DNA of 33,067 bases from the NCBI GenBank assembly GCA_947475715.1, contig CANJNY010000044.1, forward strand, positions 1 to 33,067, written 5' to 3'. Origin of the DNA: Prolixibacteraceae bacterium (GTDB lineage: Bacteria > Bacteroidota > Bacteroidia > Bacteroidales > Prolixibacteraceae). Shown here piece after piece: positions 6,881 through 15,748 of this stretch. A program made the translations under genes and the position numbers. Below the pieces are notes generated by a model. That model searched no databases. It had not been told where the DNA came from and saw nothing but the letters and a program-made list of their open reading frames with translations. The stretch's first letter is position 1, and every line of letters starts with the position of its first letter.

Positions 6881-9205
6881 TTATTTCGTCATAGACGGTG
6901 GAGCAGCAGACTCCTCGCTGCCCCAGCTTTTATTTGGTTCTGCCCCCATAACAAAGACCAGTATGCCTCCGTTTTTAATACCCGAATGATCGAACCAGGG
7001 TTTATTCAACGGTTTACCATTCAAGGTTGCAGACTGAATATATTTGTTCGCTTTGGAGGAATTACGGCATTCGATCACGAATTTCTCTGCATTTCCAAAG
7101 GTTTTATCCAGATGGATCGTCACTTTACTAAAAAGCGGACTTCCAATGGAATAGATATTCTGGCCTGGAGCTACCGGATAAAAGCCCATTGAACTTAGGA
7201 CATACCACGCCGACATCTGCCCCATATCTTCATTTCCACATAATCCTGCCGGACCGGTAGTGTAGAGGTCATCCATTACTTTACGGGCCAAATCCTGGGT
7301 TTTCCATGGAGCACCTGCATAATTATACAAATATACCGTGTGATGACCAGGTTCGTTACCATGTGCGTACTGTCCAATCAAACCCGTTATATCGGGGACT
7401 GAACTTTTTATTTCAGAACTTGTCGTAAAAAGTGAATCCAGTCTTGCCACAAAATTTGGCCGTCCACCTGAGAGGTTAATTACCCCTTGCACATCATGAG
7501 GTACAAAGAGTGTATATTGCCATGCATTTGCCTCGGTATAATGACGATCCTTACCGTGTCCCACAAATTTGGGATCAAATGGATCAAGCCATTTTCCATT
7601 ACTGTCTTTTGGGCGTGCAAACCCGGTGGTTAGATCCATTACATTTTTATAATTTAAAGCCCTTTTCATAAAAAGTTCATAGTCATCCATCTTCCCTGCC
7701 TCTTTTGCCAACTGAGCAACGCACCAGTCATTGAAGGCATATTCAAGGGTTCTGGAAACAGATTCACGCACCTTGTCATAGGGTATATATCCGTATTTGA
7801 GATAATCCTGCAATCCCGTACGGCCTTCGGAACGATGATTTGAAGGAGGAGTCTCCATCGCATTTTTCCGCACCGCTTCGTAAGCTTTCTTTAAATCAAA
7901 ATTTTTAATCCCCTTTTTATAGGCATCTAAAATTGCAACAACAGGATGGTCTCCGATCATATCATTGGTATAGCTGTTTCCGAACTGCTGAGGAGTTGGC
8001 AGCCAGCCGCCCTGCAGGTATTGGGCAATCCAGGTATTGACTCCATCATTGCTTCTTGAGGGTTCTACCAGGGTTAAAAGAGGCATTTCTGCCCGGAAAG
8101 TATCCCAAAGTGAAAAATCACTCCGGTAGGTAAAACCATTGGTTGAATGCACTTTGTCATCCAATCCCATATATTTTCCATCCACATCGCTGAATGTAGC
8201 AGGGAAGAGTAAGGAGTGGTAAAGAGCGGTGTAGAAGGTTTCCATTTTTTGATTGACAGACTTAACATCACTGGTCTTGTCCATTTCAATTTCAATCCGT
8301 GACAAGGCTTTGTTCCACTTTGCCTTTGCGGACTCTTTAACCTGATCAAAGTTTCTTAGAAGTATCTCCTTTTCAAGGTTTAGACGAGCCTGGGCAATAC
8401 TGGTATAGGAGATTCCAACCTTCACCTCAACGGTTTCATTTTCAGAAGTAACATAATCGACCCATGCCCCAATCTGAGTTCCTGAGCCCTCTTTTGAATT
8501 TGGTTTAATATCTTTCTTATCCCATGTACCGGACGCTTTGAATGGTTTGCTGAATTTTGCAAAGAAATATACGTTTTGATTATCTACAAATCCATCAGAT
8601 CGGCGGTGCCCTTCAATTTCGGTATTGTTTATAATTTTAATCTGAGCACTTGTACACTTGTCGCCGATCCCATGATTCATATCGATTAAAATATGGGAGG
8701 CTTCCGATTTAGGAAAAGTATATTTATGGTATCCGGCACGTTCAGAAACGGTCAATTCTACTTTAATTCCATAATCCTTGAGCTTAACAGCATAGTAACC
8801 TGCAGAAGCGGCCTCTTCGGTATGTGAAAACTGTGAACGGTATCCTTCACCGGGTTTATCTTTAGTACCTGGTACAATTTTAAGTTCGCCGGTTGTGGGC
8901 ATGAACATAATATCCCCCCAGTCTCCCGCACCCATACCGCTGCGGTGGAGGTGACTGAAACCCATCACTGAGCTGTCACTGTAATGATATCCTGAGCACC
9001 AGTCCCAACCCTGGATGTCGGTATCGGGGCCAAGTTGAACCATTCCGCCCGGAAGAGCAGCTCCGGGAAATGTGTGACCATGAAAGTCGGTTCCCAGAAT
9101 AGGGTTCACATAACCGGCATAATTTACAGGAGCCAGGCCTGCCCGCAGAAGGGCGGTAGATGCAAACAGCATTGCAATTGCAAGAGTTCCAAATCGAATC
9201 AGCAT
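6881..9205 (-). CDS. GH92 exo-alpha-mannosidase
   Basis: This 774-residue exported protein has a signal peptide covering about residues 1-22. GH92 hallmarks are complete in the N-terminal half: NPILGTDFHGHTFPGA (34-49), QLGPDTDIQGWDWCSGYHY (57-75) and GFSHLHRSGMGAGD (82-95). The C-terminal half carries HGNEPGHH (615-622, with E618 as likely general acid), GNEDMGQMSAW (657-667, whose N/E/Q residues match the Ca2+ site I recall for the family) and an IGSPLF...IQSATLNGKP region. The family removes alpha-linked mannose with inversion and needs Ca2+. Near the end the sequence reads WFDHSGI (737-743), where many relatives have H-x-D-I, an odd point discussed separately. It sits between two pairs of the TIM-barrel paralogs in the same transcript. 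The linkage specificity cannot be read from the sequence. Confidence 0.95.
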   Translation of the reverse strand: MLIRFGTLAIAMLFASTALLRAGLAPVNYAGYVNPILGTDFHGHTFPGAALPGGMVQLGPDTDIQGWDWCSGYHYSDSSVMGFSHLHRSGMGAGDWGDIMFMPTTGELKIVPGTKDKPGEGYRSQFSHTEEAASAGYYAVKLKDYGIKVELTVSERAGYHKYTFPKSEASHILIDMNHGIGDKCTSAQIKIINNTEIEGHRRSDGFVDNQNVYFFAKFSKPFKASGTWDKKDIKPNSKEGSGTQIGAWVDYVTSENETVEVKVGISYTSIAQARLNLEKEILLRNFDQVKESAKAKWNKALSRIEIEMDKTSDVKSVNQKMETFYTALYHSLLFPATFSDVDGKYMGLDDKVHSTNGFTYRSDFSLWDTFRAEMPLLTLVEPSRSNDGVNTWIAQYLQGGWLPTPQQFGNSYTNDMIGDHPVVAILDAYKKGIKNFDLKKAYEAVRKNAMETPPSNHRSEGRTGLQDYLKYGYIPYDKVRESVSRTLEYAFNDWCVAQLAKEAGKMDDYELFMKRALNYKNVMDLTTGFARPKDSNGKWLDPFDPKFVGHGKDRHYTEANAWQYTLFVPHDVQGVINLSGGRPNFVARLDSLFTTSSEIKSSVPDITGLIGQYAHGNEPGHHTVYLYNYAGAPWKTQDLARKVMDDLYTTGPAGLCGNEDMGQMSAWYVLSSMGFYPVAPGQNIYSIGSPLFSKVTIHLDKTFGNAEKFVIECRNSSKANKYIQSATLNGKPLNKPWFDHSGIKNGGILVFVMGAEPNKSWGSEESAAPPSMTK

Positions 9206-9240
9206 ATTAATTTTAGTCTGTTAATTTATAATACTTTAAA

Positions 9241-10461
9241 CTACCTTCGTTCCGATGGAAACATAAACACTGAAATATCTCCCGGATCAAGTTCCAATGT
9301 ACTTTCATAGTTACTGGCAGGTACAAGTGTTCCGTCCTTAAGCACTTTTTTCACTGTTTCGTCGCCGTAAACGGTAAGGTTGATACTGTTGAGAAAATCC
9401 TTATTGACCACGACCAGAAAGGTGTTCTCCCCGTTTTCCAATACTGAAACCAATGCAGGAGCGCCGTTGGTATCCAAAACTTTTATTGGTTTTGGAAGTG
9501 TTGTCAGACGAATCGTTCCAACAGGAATCATCCCTTTGCCCGTATGCCGGACACTGATCGTCTTTGCCCCTAAGAAGAGAGGTGATAGAGCCTGGATTTC
9601 AGCGCTCATCTGTTTTACCCGATCAAAGACAACGGTCCTTTTGCCGGCAGCATTAATCGGTCCACCGCGGTCATCTTCCTGAGCTGCCGATGTGGGGGTT
9701 CTATCCCAATATTCATAATAGCAAATTCCCTGGGCTCCATACGCCAGGTTGCTAAACGACTGAAGTCTTAGGGCCGCAAGAGTCTGAGGCATGATGTGAT
9801 CGGCATCATAATTAGAGGTTAGTGCAAAGGCCCAAAAAGGTAATCCTGCCTTTTTAGATTCTGTTGAAATAAGCTCCAGATTCTGATACCAGCTCTTCGA
9901 TAAATGGTTTGCCATTACCGGATAGTAATCAAATGAGACAACCTGAACAGGTAATTCTTTTAAAAATTCGGATACAAAGGTTTTATAACTATCAGCCTTT
10001 AATAACGAAGGGCCCGCAAAATCGGGCCATATATTCACATAAAGAAGATGTTGCTTATCGACCGTTTGAATCCTCTTGCACCAGTTTTTTAATTCAGGGA
10101 AAAGTGACATTCCCGGCTCATCATAAATATAGTAACCACCCATTGCAGGATGATTCATAAATAAACCGGCGGTCTTTTCGGGTTCACTTTTTAATTCAGG
10201 ACATGAAAGCAGAAGTTTAATACCGGCCTTTTCTGCAAGATCAAGCCCTTTTTTCATTGCCGCGATATCCGGAAAATTATCGATAACCAGATTTATGCCT
10301 GACTCCTTAACCTCCAGGAAGCGGGTCAGATTGATCTGATTCATTGGAATAAAGGCGTAAGCATTAATGGGCATTACACCTTTGTTTGCAAGTTTTTCCT
10401 GAGCACAAAGTGACGCGGCAAGAAAAACAAAAAACGCTATCAATGAATTTATCCGGGTCAT
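9241..10461 (-). CDS. Exported TIM-barrel protein, paralog 3 of 4
   Basis: This 406-residue protein has a signal peptide ending near residue 20 (mature QEKL). Conserved family residues are SCPEL (86-90), YIYDEP (E115), SFDYYP (D178) and AYGAQGICYYEYW. The beta-8 position that is Glu in paralogs 1 and 2 is Cys here (C247), with another Glu three residues on (E250). Its first strand reads AYAFIP, and the beta-2 end (DNFPDIAAM) is the most divergent of the four, suggesting a different substrate pocket. With paralog 4 it shares an extra loop rich in Arg-Gly-Gly-Pro-Ile before AAGKR. The start lies 3 bp after the stop of paralog 4, and GH92 follows 35 bp later, so these genes are tightly coupled. 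Confidence 0.85.
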   Translation of the reverse strand: MTRINSLIAFFVFLAASLCAQEKLANKGVMPINAYAFIPMNQINLTRFLEVKESGINLVIDNFPDIAAMKKGLDLAEKAGIKLLLSCPELKSEPEKTAGLFMNHPAMGGYYIYDEPGMSLFPELKNWCKRIQTVDKQHLLYVNIWPDFAGPSLLKADSYKTFVSEFLKELPVQVVSFDYYPVMANHLSKSWYQNLELISTESKKAGLPFWAFALTSNYDADHIMPQTLAALRLQSFSNLAYGAQGICYYEYWDRTPTSAAQEDDRGGPINAAGKRTVVFDRVKQMSAEIQALSPLFLGAKTISVRHTGKGMIPVGTIRLTTLPKPIKVLDTNGAPALVSVLENGENTFLVVVNKDFLNSINLTVYGDETVKKVLKDGTLVPASNYESTLELDPGDISVFMFPSERR

Positions 10462-10464
10462 TCT

Positions 10465-11688
10465 TTATTTTTTTGCCGTTGGGAACATAAAGATTTCGGC
10501 ATCACCCGGGTCGAGTTCCATGGAGTTTTCATAAGCGCTTGCAGGGACTACTGTTCCATCTTTAAGCACTTTGTTCACCGATTCATCGCCAAATACGGTG
10601 ACATTAATACTGCTCAGAAAGTCCTTATTTACAATAACCAGAAAGGTATTCCCGCCGTTTTCCAATACCGAAACAAGTGCCGGAGCACCGTTTGTATCGA
10701 GAACTTTGATTTCCTTTGGAAGTGTTGTCAGGCGAATAGTTCCACCAGGAATCATCCCTTTACCGGTATGTCTTACAGAGACCACTTTTGAACCAAGAAA
10801 AACTCCCGAAAGGTTTTTAATCTCCTGGCTCATAAGTTTAACACGGTCATAGACAACGCTTCGTTTTCCGGCTGCTGTAATCGGAGCTCCGCGCTGGTCT
10901 TCACCGGATGGGGCATTCATTGAGGTGGCTGACCAGTAAGTGAAATATTGTATCCCCTGTGCACCGTAAGCCAGGTCACTGTAAACCTGAAGACGCATGG
11001 CCGCAAGGGTTTGCGGGGTCACATGATCATTATCGTAATTTGTAGTCAATGCAAATGCCCAGAAGGGCAAACCTGCCTTTACTGCTTCACCCGAAACCTG
11101 CTCAAGATTATTATACCAGGTTTTGGAAATACGATCCTTCATTATGGGATAATAGTCGAAGGAGATAAACTGGACGGGTATCTGTTTAATGTACTCCCTC
11201 ACATAGACCAAATAATCCTTGGTTCCAAGTTGTATTGAGTCGGCATGATTAGGGAAAAGATTCACGTAACAAAAATGTTTTTTGTCGATTGCCTTAATTT
11301 GTCTGCCCCATTCGCCAAGTCCTTTTAACTGACTTATTGAAGGTTCATCCTGAAGGTGATATCCCACCAGTGCGGGATGGTTCATGAACCGTTTAACCGT
11401 TTTCTCCGGATCAGTTCTTAATTCGGGACAGGAGATCACCATCTTAATCCCGGTCTTCTGTGCAACATCCAGTGCTTTCTGCACTTCTTCGGCATTTGAA
11501 TATCCGTTAAACTGATAAGTTATTCCTGCCTCCTTCATTTCGAGGTAACGTTCAACCGTTGTTTCACCGGATGGAATACTATACCAGGCAAGAATTGGGA
11601 TTTCACCGTTAGATGCCAATTTTTGCTGACCATTTGAAAGCCCGGCCGACAAACAGAATAGCAGAATGATAAAGAAATATTTTTTCAT
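10465..11688 (-). CDS. Exported TIM-barrel protein, paralog 4 of 4
   Basis: This 407-residue protein has a signal peptide (about 1-20, mature QQKL). Family landmarks are SCPEL (86-90), HLQDEP (E115), SFDYYP (D178), WAFALTTNYDNDH (210-222) and AYGAQGIQYFTYW with Gln247 at the beta-8 site. Its C-terminal domain (KEIKVLDTNGAPALVSVLEN and onward) is almost identical to that of paralog 3, which marks paralogs 3 and 4 as a recent duplication. It is separated from the MFS gene upstream by 102 bp containing three 15-bp GTGACT palindromes, which could form hairpins in the mRNA and lower or partition expression. The function is inferred, not known. Confidence 0.85.
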   Translation of the reverse strand: MKKYFFIILLFCLSAGLSNGQQKLASNGEIPILAWYSIPSGETTVERYLEMKEAGITYQFNGYSNAEEVQKALDVAQKTGIKMVISCPELRTDPEKTVKRFMNHPALVGYHLQDEPSISQLKGLGEWGRQIKAIDKKHFCYVNLFPNHADSIQLGTKDYLVYVREYIKQIPVQFISFDYYPIMKDRISKTWYNNLEQVSGEAVKAGLPFWAFALTTNYDNDHVTPQTLAAMRLQVYSDLAYGAQGIQYFTYWSATSMNAPSGEDQRGAPITAAGKRSVVYDRVKLMSQEIKNLSGVFLGSKVVSVRHTGKGMIPGGTIRLTTLPKEIKVLDTNGAPALVSVLENGGNTFLVIVNKDFLSSINVTVFGDESVNKVLKDGTVVPASAYENSMELDPGDAEIFMFPTAKK

Positions 11689-11707
11689 AGGTTTATTTTC
11701 GGAGTGA

Positions 11708-11780
11708 AGTCACCGGGTGACTGTTCGTGTCCTTTAGTCATCGGGTGACTGTTCAGGACATGAAGAGTCACCCGGTGACT
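11708..11780. repeat. Triple 15-bp palindrome AGTCACCGGGTGACT
   Basis: Three copies of the near-perfect palindrome AGTCACCSGGTGACT occur at 11708-11722, 11736-11750 (one substitution) and 11766-11780. The last two are separated by GTTCAGGACATGAAG. A related hairpin lies at 23859-23904, where the same CCTGAAG loop end is followed by AGTCACCC. Located between the MFS gene and paralog 4, the element can form intercistronic stem-loops. It has no adjoining T-run. Confidence 0.85.
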
Positions 11781-11790
11781 AATGCAATAA

Positions 11791-12951
11791 TTATGCAGCC
11801 TGGCTCTTTCTTACGAAGAAGGAGACCCAAAGGATATAAATCATACATCCGCCAACCACAAAAATGCTGGCAAGAGGACCGGAGGTTGAGCTTACATAAC
11901 CCATTACCAGTGGAATAAATGCGCCACCCGAAACAGACATAATCAACAATCCGGAGATCTCATTGGCACGTTCAGGCATTTTAGCCAATGCAAGAGAGAA
12001 AATAATCGGGAACATATTTCCAACGCCCAAGCCGATGATCATAATTGATGCATAAGCAACGGTATAACTCGGAGCGAGGAAAACGCCAACAACGCCAACC
12101 AAAGAGAGTATTGCGATTAAAAACAAGAAGAGACGAGGTTTGATCCAGTTCAGAATAATAGCTCCAAGGAAACGGGAGATTGTCTCACCTGCAAAGAAGA
12201 AACTGATTCCAAGAACAGCAGTATCCAAGCTAATTCCGTATTTTGACATCAATACGTTTGCAATATTTGTATTGATTGCAACTTCAGCGCCTACAATAAG
12301 AAAAATTGACAAAGCCATCAAAGCGACAAAACGGTTTTTTAGCAAACCAAGGCATGAGCCGAATGATGCCGGTTTACGGTCTGGTTTTGATTCTACAATC
12401 GGAGTCATTGAAAGCCATAGCGCGCCAAGTAAGGAGGTAATCCCATAGACTGCGAAAACCAGTTTCCAGTCGCCAAATGATCTGGCAAGATAGGATGCAA
12501 TAATTGGCCCTCCAAAAGAGACAATTGCCTTTACAAACTGTGAAGTAGACATGTAACTTGCCAGTTTATCCGACGGAGAAACATCCTGCAGCAGTGGGTT
12601 TGCAGAAACCTGAATAATCGTGTTTCCGATACCCAGCAGGATGAATGAAGCAAACATCATCGGGAAGGAATAATAGATAAACGGAAGACCCAAACCAATG
12701 GCCTGAATAACCATACCCAGATTCAACATATTGCGTTTGCCGATTTTATCCTGCAATACACCAGCAGGAACCCCAAGAATAAAGAACCACAGCAATACCA
12801 TCATGGGTAGGAATTGAGCCACAAAATCGGTAAGCTTAAAATCCTGCTTAACATACCCTGTTGCTACGCCGATAATATCGACAAAACCCATGATCACAAA
12901 GGAGAGCATCACAGGGACTAATTTATTCATCTGAACTTTTGAAGTACTCAT
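11791..12951 (-). CDS. MFS sugar permease, FucP/GlcP-like
   Basis: This 386-residue protein consists of hydrophobic helices throughout, about 12 membrane segments. Features fit the FHS (FucP/GlcP) sugar:H+ symporter group of the major facilitator superfamily: a short cytosolic N-terminus, an acidic residue in helix 1 (FVIMGFVDIIG), the loop motif PAGVLQDKIGKRN after helix 2 and an IIQVSANPLL helix 4. It is the only transporter in the window and lies between GH38 and the TIM-barrel genes, so it most likely imports the monosaccharide or small glycan released outside the cytoplasm. Mannose is the best guess from the neighbours. No SusC/SusD system accompanies it. Confidence 0.88.
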   Translation of the reverse strand: MSTSKVQMNKLVPVMLSFVIMGFVDIIGVATGYVKQDFKLTDFVAQFLPMMVLLWFFILGVPAGVLQDKIGKRNMLNLGMVIQAIGLGLPFIYYSFPMMFASFILLGIGNTIIQVSANPLLQDVSPSDKLASYMSTSQFVKAIVSFGGPIIASYLARSFGDWKLVFAVYGITSLLGALWLSMTPIVESKPDRKPASFGSCLGLLKNRFVALMALSIFLIVGAEVAINTNIANVLMSKYGISLDTAVLGISFFFAGETISRFLGAIILNWIKPRLFLFLIAILSLVGVVGVFLAPSYTVAYASIMIIGLGVGNMFPIIFSLALAKMPERANEISGLLIMSVSGGAFIPLVMGYVSSTSGPLASIFVVGGCMIYILWVSFFVRKSQAA

Positions 12952-13012
12952 AATTTGATTTTTAGTTATATTAATTTAGTTGAAAATTCGCTTAATGATT
13001 CCTCATATTTCC

Positions 13013-15583
13013 TTATTCTTCGAGCAGATTGACCTGCTTAATTTTTCCTCCGATTTTACTGATCCGGAGTGTTTTGATCTCTGAAGGACGGAAACTCCCT
13101 GTCCACTTAAGATGGGCAAACTTCAGGTCGATTGCTGCAGTGGTCTGCTGACCTGTAGATTCAACCAGGCGAACGATGGTATCTTCACCGTTTTCAGCTT
13201 GCTTAACAGAAGTGACAATCACATTTGAGGAGTCAACGGCAAGGAAAGAGCCGGATTTCGGCAATTTACCACCATGTATACCCTGATAGGTAACCGGGGA
13301 CGGGGTCATGAATTCTTCGGCAATCCTCACGATATTACTTTTCTGCCAGCTCTCCTTATGAGGCACCAGTAACATACGCATAGTTTGTATTCCCTGATCC
13401 ATCCACATATATTCTTCTTTCAGATTGAGAACCTTAGGGTTATGATGGGCATAGACTGCAGAACGGGAAACAGAGATCCGAAGATCGTTGCCGGTAACGT
13501 TGTAACCATATTTTGCATCGTTGAGGACAGTTAGTCCGAATGAGGCCCCTGCACGGGTTCCACTCACATCGACCCAACGCTGACCCGGTTCTTCTTCGCC
13601 ATTAGTCACCCTTTCGATAAAACCATAACCTGTTTCGTAGGTTGATGTTGGAGATTCCACATTTACCGGGAATGAGAACTTAACCATTTTAAGATGTTCG
13701 TGCCAGTCAAGGGTCACCTTAGCCTCAAGATTTCGGCTACCTGCATAAAGTGTCCAGTCAATGGTGAGATTGGAAAGATTAAAGAAGGTAATTACACGGA
13801 TTGTCGCCCTAAGGGGTCCATTCTCCAGTACTTTGATTGTTGCATTTCCAAAAGAACCGATTTCATCGGCAAAGGTTTTGATGTCGTGGCTCCAGGTATC
13901 GCTGGTATCATTCAGGACAATGGCTTTACCACCACTCTCACCACCTGCAAATAGCTCCTTTCCACTCTCTTTATCGAACATGCCAAATGTTCCGTTTGCG
14001 TTAAAACGGACAGTTAGCAGCTCATTTTCCAAGGTATTATCTTTCGCACTGGCGGTGTTCTTATGGCTATAATCGCCACCATCCCAGAGCCTAAACTGCC
14101 TGTATCCCATAGCGGGTATCGTTGCATTGAAAATCAGTTTCCTCCGACTTCCTGCCTGTGATGATCCGAGGGTCCACTGATGGGCAAGCGGATTTCCGAG
14201 TTCGTCATCAACACGCGAAGATTTGTGCATTGTTCCCCAGTTCAGATCGTACTCAATATTTTGATTAACTTCCCAGGCATGTGAATTAAAGGCAATTATA
14301 TACTGAGAATCGGGATCCTCGGTAGGCACCTGTGATTCGAGTTTCTGAAGGGCAACATAATTTGACTGATTGGCAATATCGAGTGCATAACCATACCCTT
14401 GTGCGGCGGTGGCTGAATGATCCATGAGTGAGCTTCCAGCCAAACTATCGTGGAATTGCAGGAATAGTACCCTTTTCCAGGCAGCGGAAAACTCCCCTTT
14501 GGGATATTTTGCACCCCATCCCTCAGAGCCAATGGCTGCAATCTTCTCTGCAGCTATTAATGCGAATTCAGAGATACGGTTCCCCTTCTTGATAGCGGCT
14601 TCGGCGGTATAACAACCTCTTGCATGATGCTGTAAATCATCTTTTACAACAGGAATCTCCAGTTTTTTATCAGCACGAACTTCTTTGAAGAATAAATCAT
14701 GATTGCTAAAAAGAACCTTAGGAGCATCTTTTTCTTTCTGTATTTCGACTATTGAACGGATATTTTCCTTGGTTGCTCCGCCGCCATGATCACCTGCCCC
14801 AAAATATTGAACAAAACTTTTTGAAGACTGGTCTTTAAATCGTTCAATCGTTTGTACCATCCGGTTTCTGACTGATCCGCCATCCCCATAACTAATTGGA
14901 ATCCGGTAGGTAAGTACCTGTGTACCATCTGTTCCCTCCCACCAAAATAAATCGGAAGGGAGCGTTTTTTCGTGAGGCCCGGGACGCATAAACACGTAAC
15001 TATCCATTCCCTGTAATTTGAGGATCTGGGGTAAAGTGCTGGTATGTCCGAATGAGTCTGGATTAAATCCAATTTTAGCTTTGTGTCCGACCAGTTTTTG
15101 CAGGGTCAGCTGTCCGTAAAGCCCTTGTCGGACCATTGCTTCGCCACCCGGGATATTTACATCGGGTTCAATCCACCATCCTCCAATAATACTCCAGCGC
15201 CCTTCATCAATACGCTTGCGAATCTGAGCCATCATCTGAGGATCGTTGTCTGCAACCCACTGGTAAAAGAGTGCAGAACTGGAGGTGAATTTAAAGTCCG
15301 GATTTTCGTTCATCCGGTCAAGGTTAGACTTGAATGTACTGTAAACAATTGAGATCCCCTCTGCCATCGGCCAAAGCCAAACCGGGTCGATATGTCCATG
15401 TCCAACCATATGGGCTGTGTATTTATTGGCATCGGCAGGCCAGGGGACTACTTTTTTCACATCCTCCGCAAAGAGTTTTGTCGTGGAGGCCACGGCCAGC
15501 ACTGCTGAAGCTGTACCTGCACGGCCAATAAAAGATCTGCGGGAAATCTGATTATTTCCGTTTGGTTTTTTTTTCGAGTTCAT
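13013..15583 (-). CDS. GH38 alpha-mannosidase, Tat-exported
   Basis: This 856-residue protein begins with a twin-arginine signal, SRRSFIG at residues 14-20 followed by an Ala-rich hydrophobic stretch to about 39. The zinc/active-site motif GHGHIDPVWLWP (61-72) supplies H64 and D66, FNPDSFGH (173-180) supplies the likely nucleophile D176, and QFHDSLAG (375-382) supplies H377, matching the four zinc ligands of GH38 enzymes. C-terminal beta-sandwich domains (about 470-856) complete the normal family layout and length. GH38 retains configuration while cleaving alpha-mannosides. Tat export implies a folded, zinc-loaded enzyme in the periplasm or beyond. It lies 151 bp after the SIS gene and 61 bp before the MFS gene. 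Confidence 0.95.
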   Translation of the reverse strand: MNSKKKPNGNNQISRRSFIGRAGTASAVLAVASTTKLFAEDVKKVVPWPADANKYTAHMVGHGHIDPVWLWPMAEGISIVYSTFKSNLDRMNENPDFKFTSSSALFYQWVADNDPQMMAQIRKRIDEGRWSIIGGWWIEPDVNIPGGEAMVRQGLYGQLTLQKLVGHKAKIGFNPDSFGHTSTLPQILKLQGMDSYVFMRPGPHEKTLPSDLFWWEGTDGTQVLTYRIPISYGDGGSVRNRMVQTIERFKDQSSKSFVQYFGAGDHGGGATKENIRSIVEIQKEKDAPKVLFSNHDLFFKEVRADKKLEIPVVKDDLQHHARGCYTAEAAIKKGNRISEFALIAAEKIAAIGSEGWGAKYPKGEFSAAWKRVLFLQFHDSLAGSSLMDHSATAAQGYGYALDIANQSNYVALQKLESQVPTEDPDSQYIIAFNSHAWEVNQNIEYDLNWGTMHKSSRVDDELGNPLAHQWTLGSSQAGSRRKLIFNATIPAMGYRQFRLWDGGDYSHKNTASAKDNTLENELLTVRFNANGTFGMFDKESGKELFAGGESGGKAIVLNDTSDTWSHDIKTFADEIGSFGNATIKVLENGPLRATIRVITFFNLSNLTIDWTLYAGSRNLEAKVTLDWHEHLKMVKFSFPVNVESPTSTYETGYGFIERVTNGEEEPGQRWVDVSGTRAGASFGLTVLNDAKYGYNVTGNDLRISVSRSAVYAHHNPKVLNLKEEYMWMDQGIQTMRMLLVPHKESWQKSNIVRIAEEFMTPSPVTYQGIHGGKLPKSGSFLAVDSSNVIVTSVKQAENGEDTIVRLVESTGQQTTAAIDLKFAHLKWTGSFRPSEIKTLRISKIGGKIKQVNLLEE

Positions 15584-15734
15584 TGTTATGGTAAGTTATT
15601 GGTATGTCGTTTATAAATCGGCTGAATGCTTTTAGGCTGGTCGTTTATAATTTTCAAACTATTCTTTTTCTAATAGTCAAAATTGCCAAAGCCGAATTGC
15701 CTGATTCTTCTTAAAAGCATTACAGGGTAAACAC

Positions 15735-15748
15735 CTAAAGCGTTTTAG
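15735..15748. promoter_or_regulatory. Second LacI-type operator-like palindrome CTAAAGCGTTTTAG
   Basis: CTAAAGCGTTTTAG differs at a single base from the palindrome at the ROK promoter (CTAAATCGTTTTAG). It lies inside the last codons and stop of the SIS gene, 150 bp upstream of the GH38 start. LacI-family proteins often use auxiliary sites for looping. With only two sites, chance similarity cannot be excluded, and no -7 box is seen next to it. Confidence 0.3.

Noticed and set aside
15606-15650. Direct repeat GTCGTTTATAA at 15606-15616 and 15640-15650 upstream of GH38
   Set aside because: Only two short AT-rich copies, not palindromic and with no -7 box nearby. Too weak to call a regulatory site.
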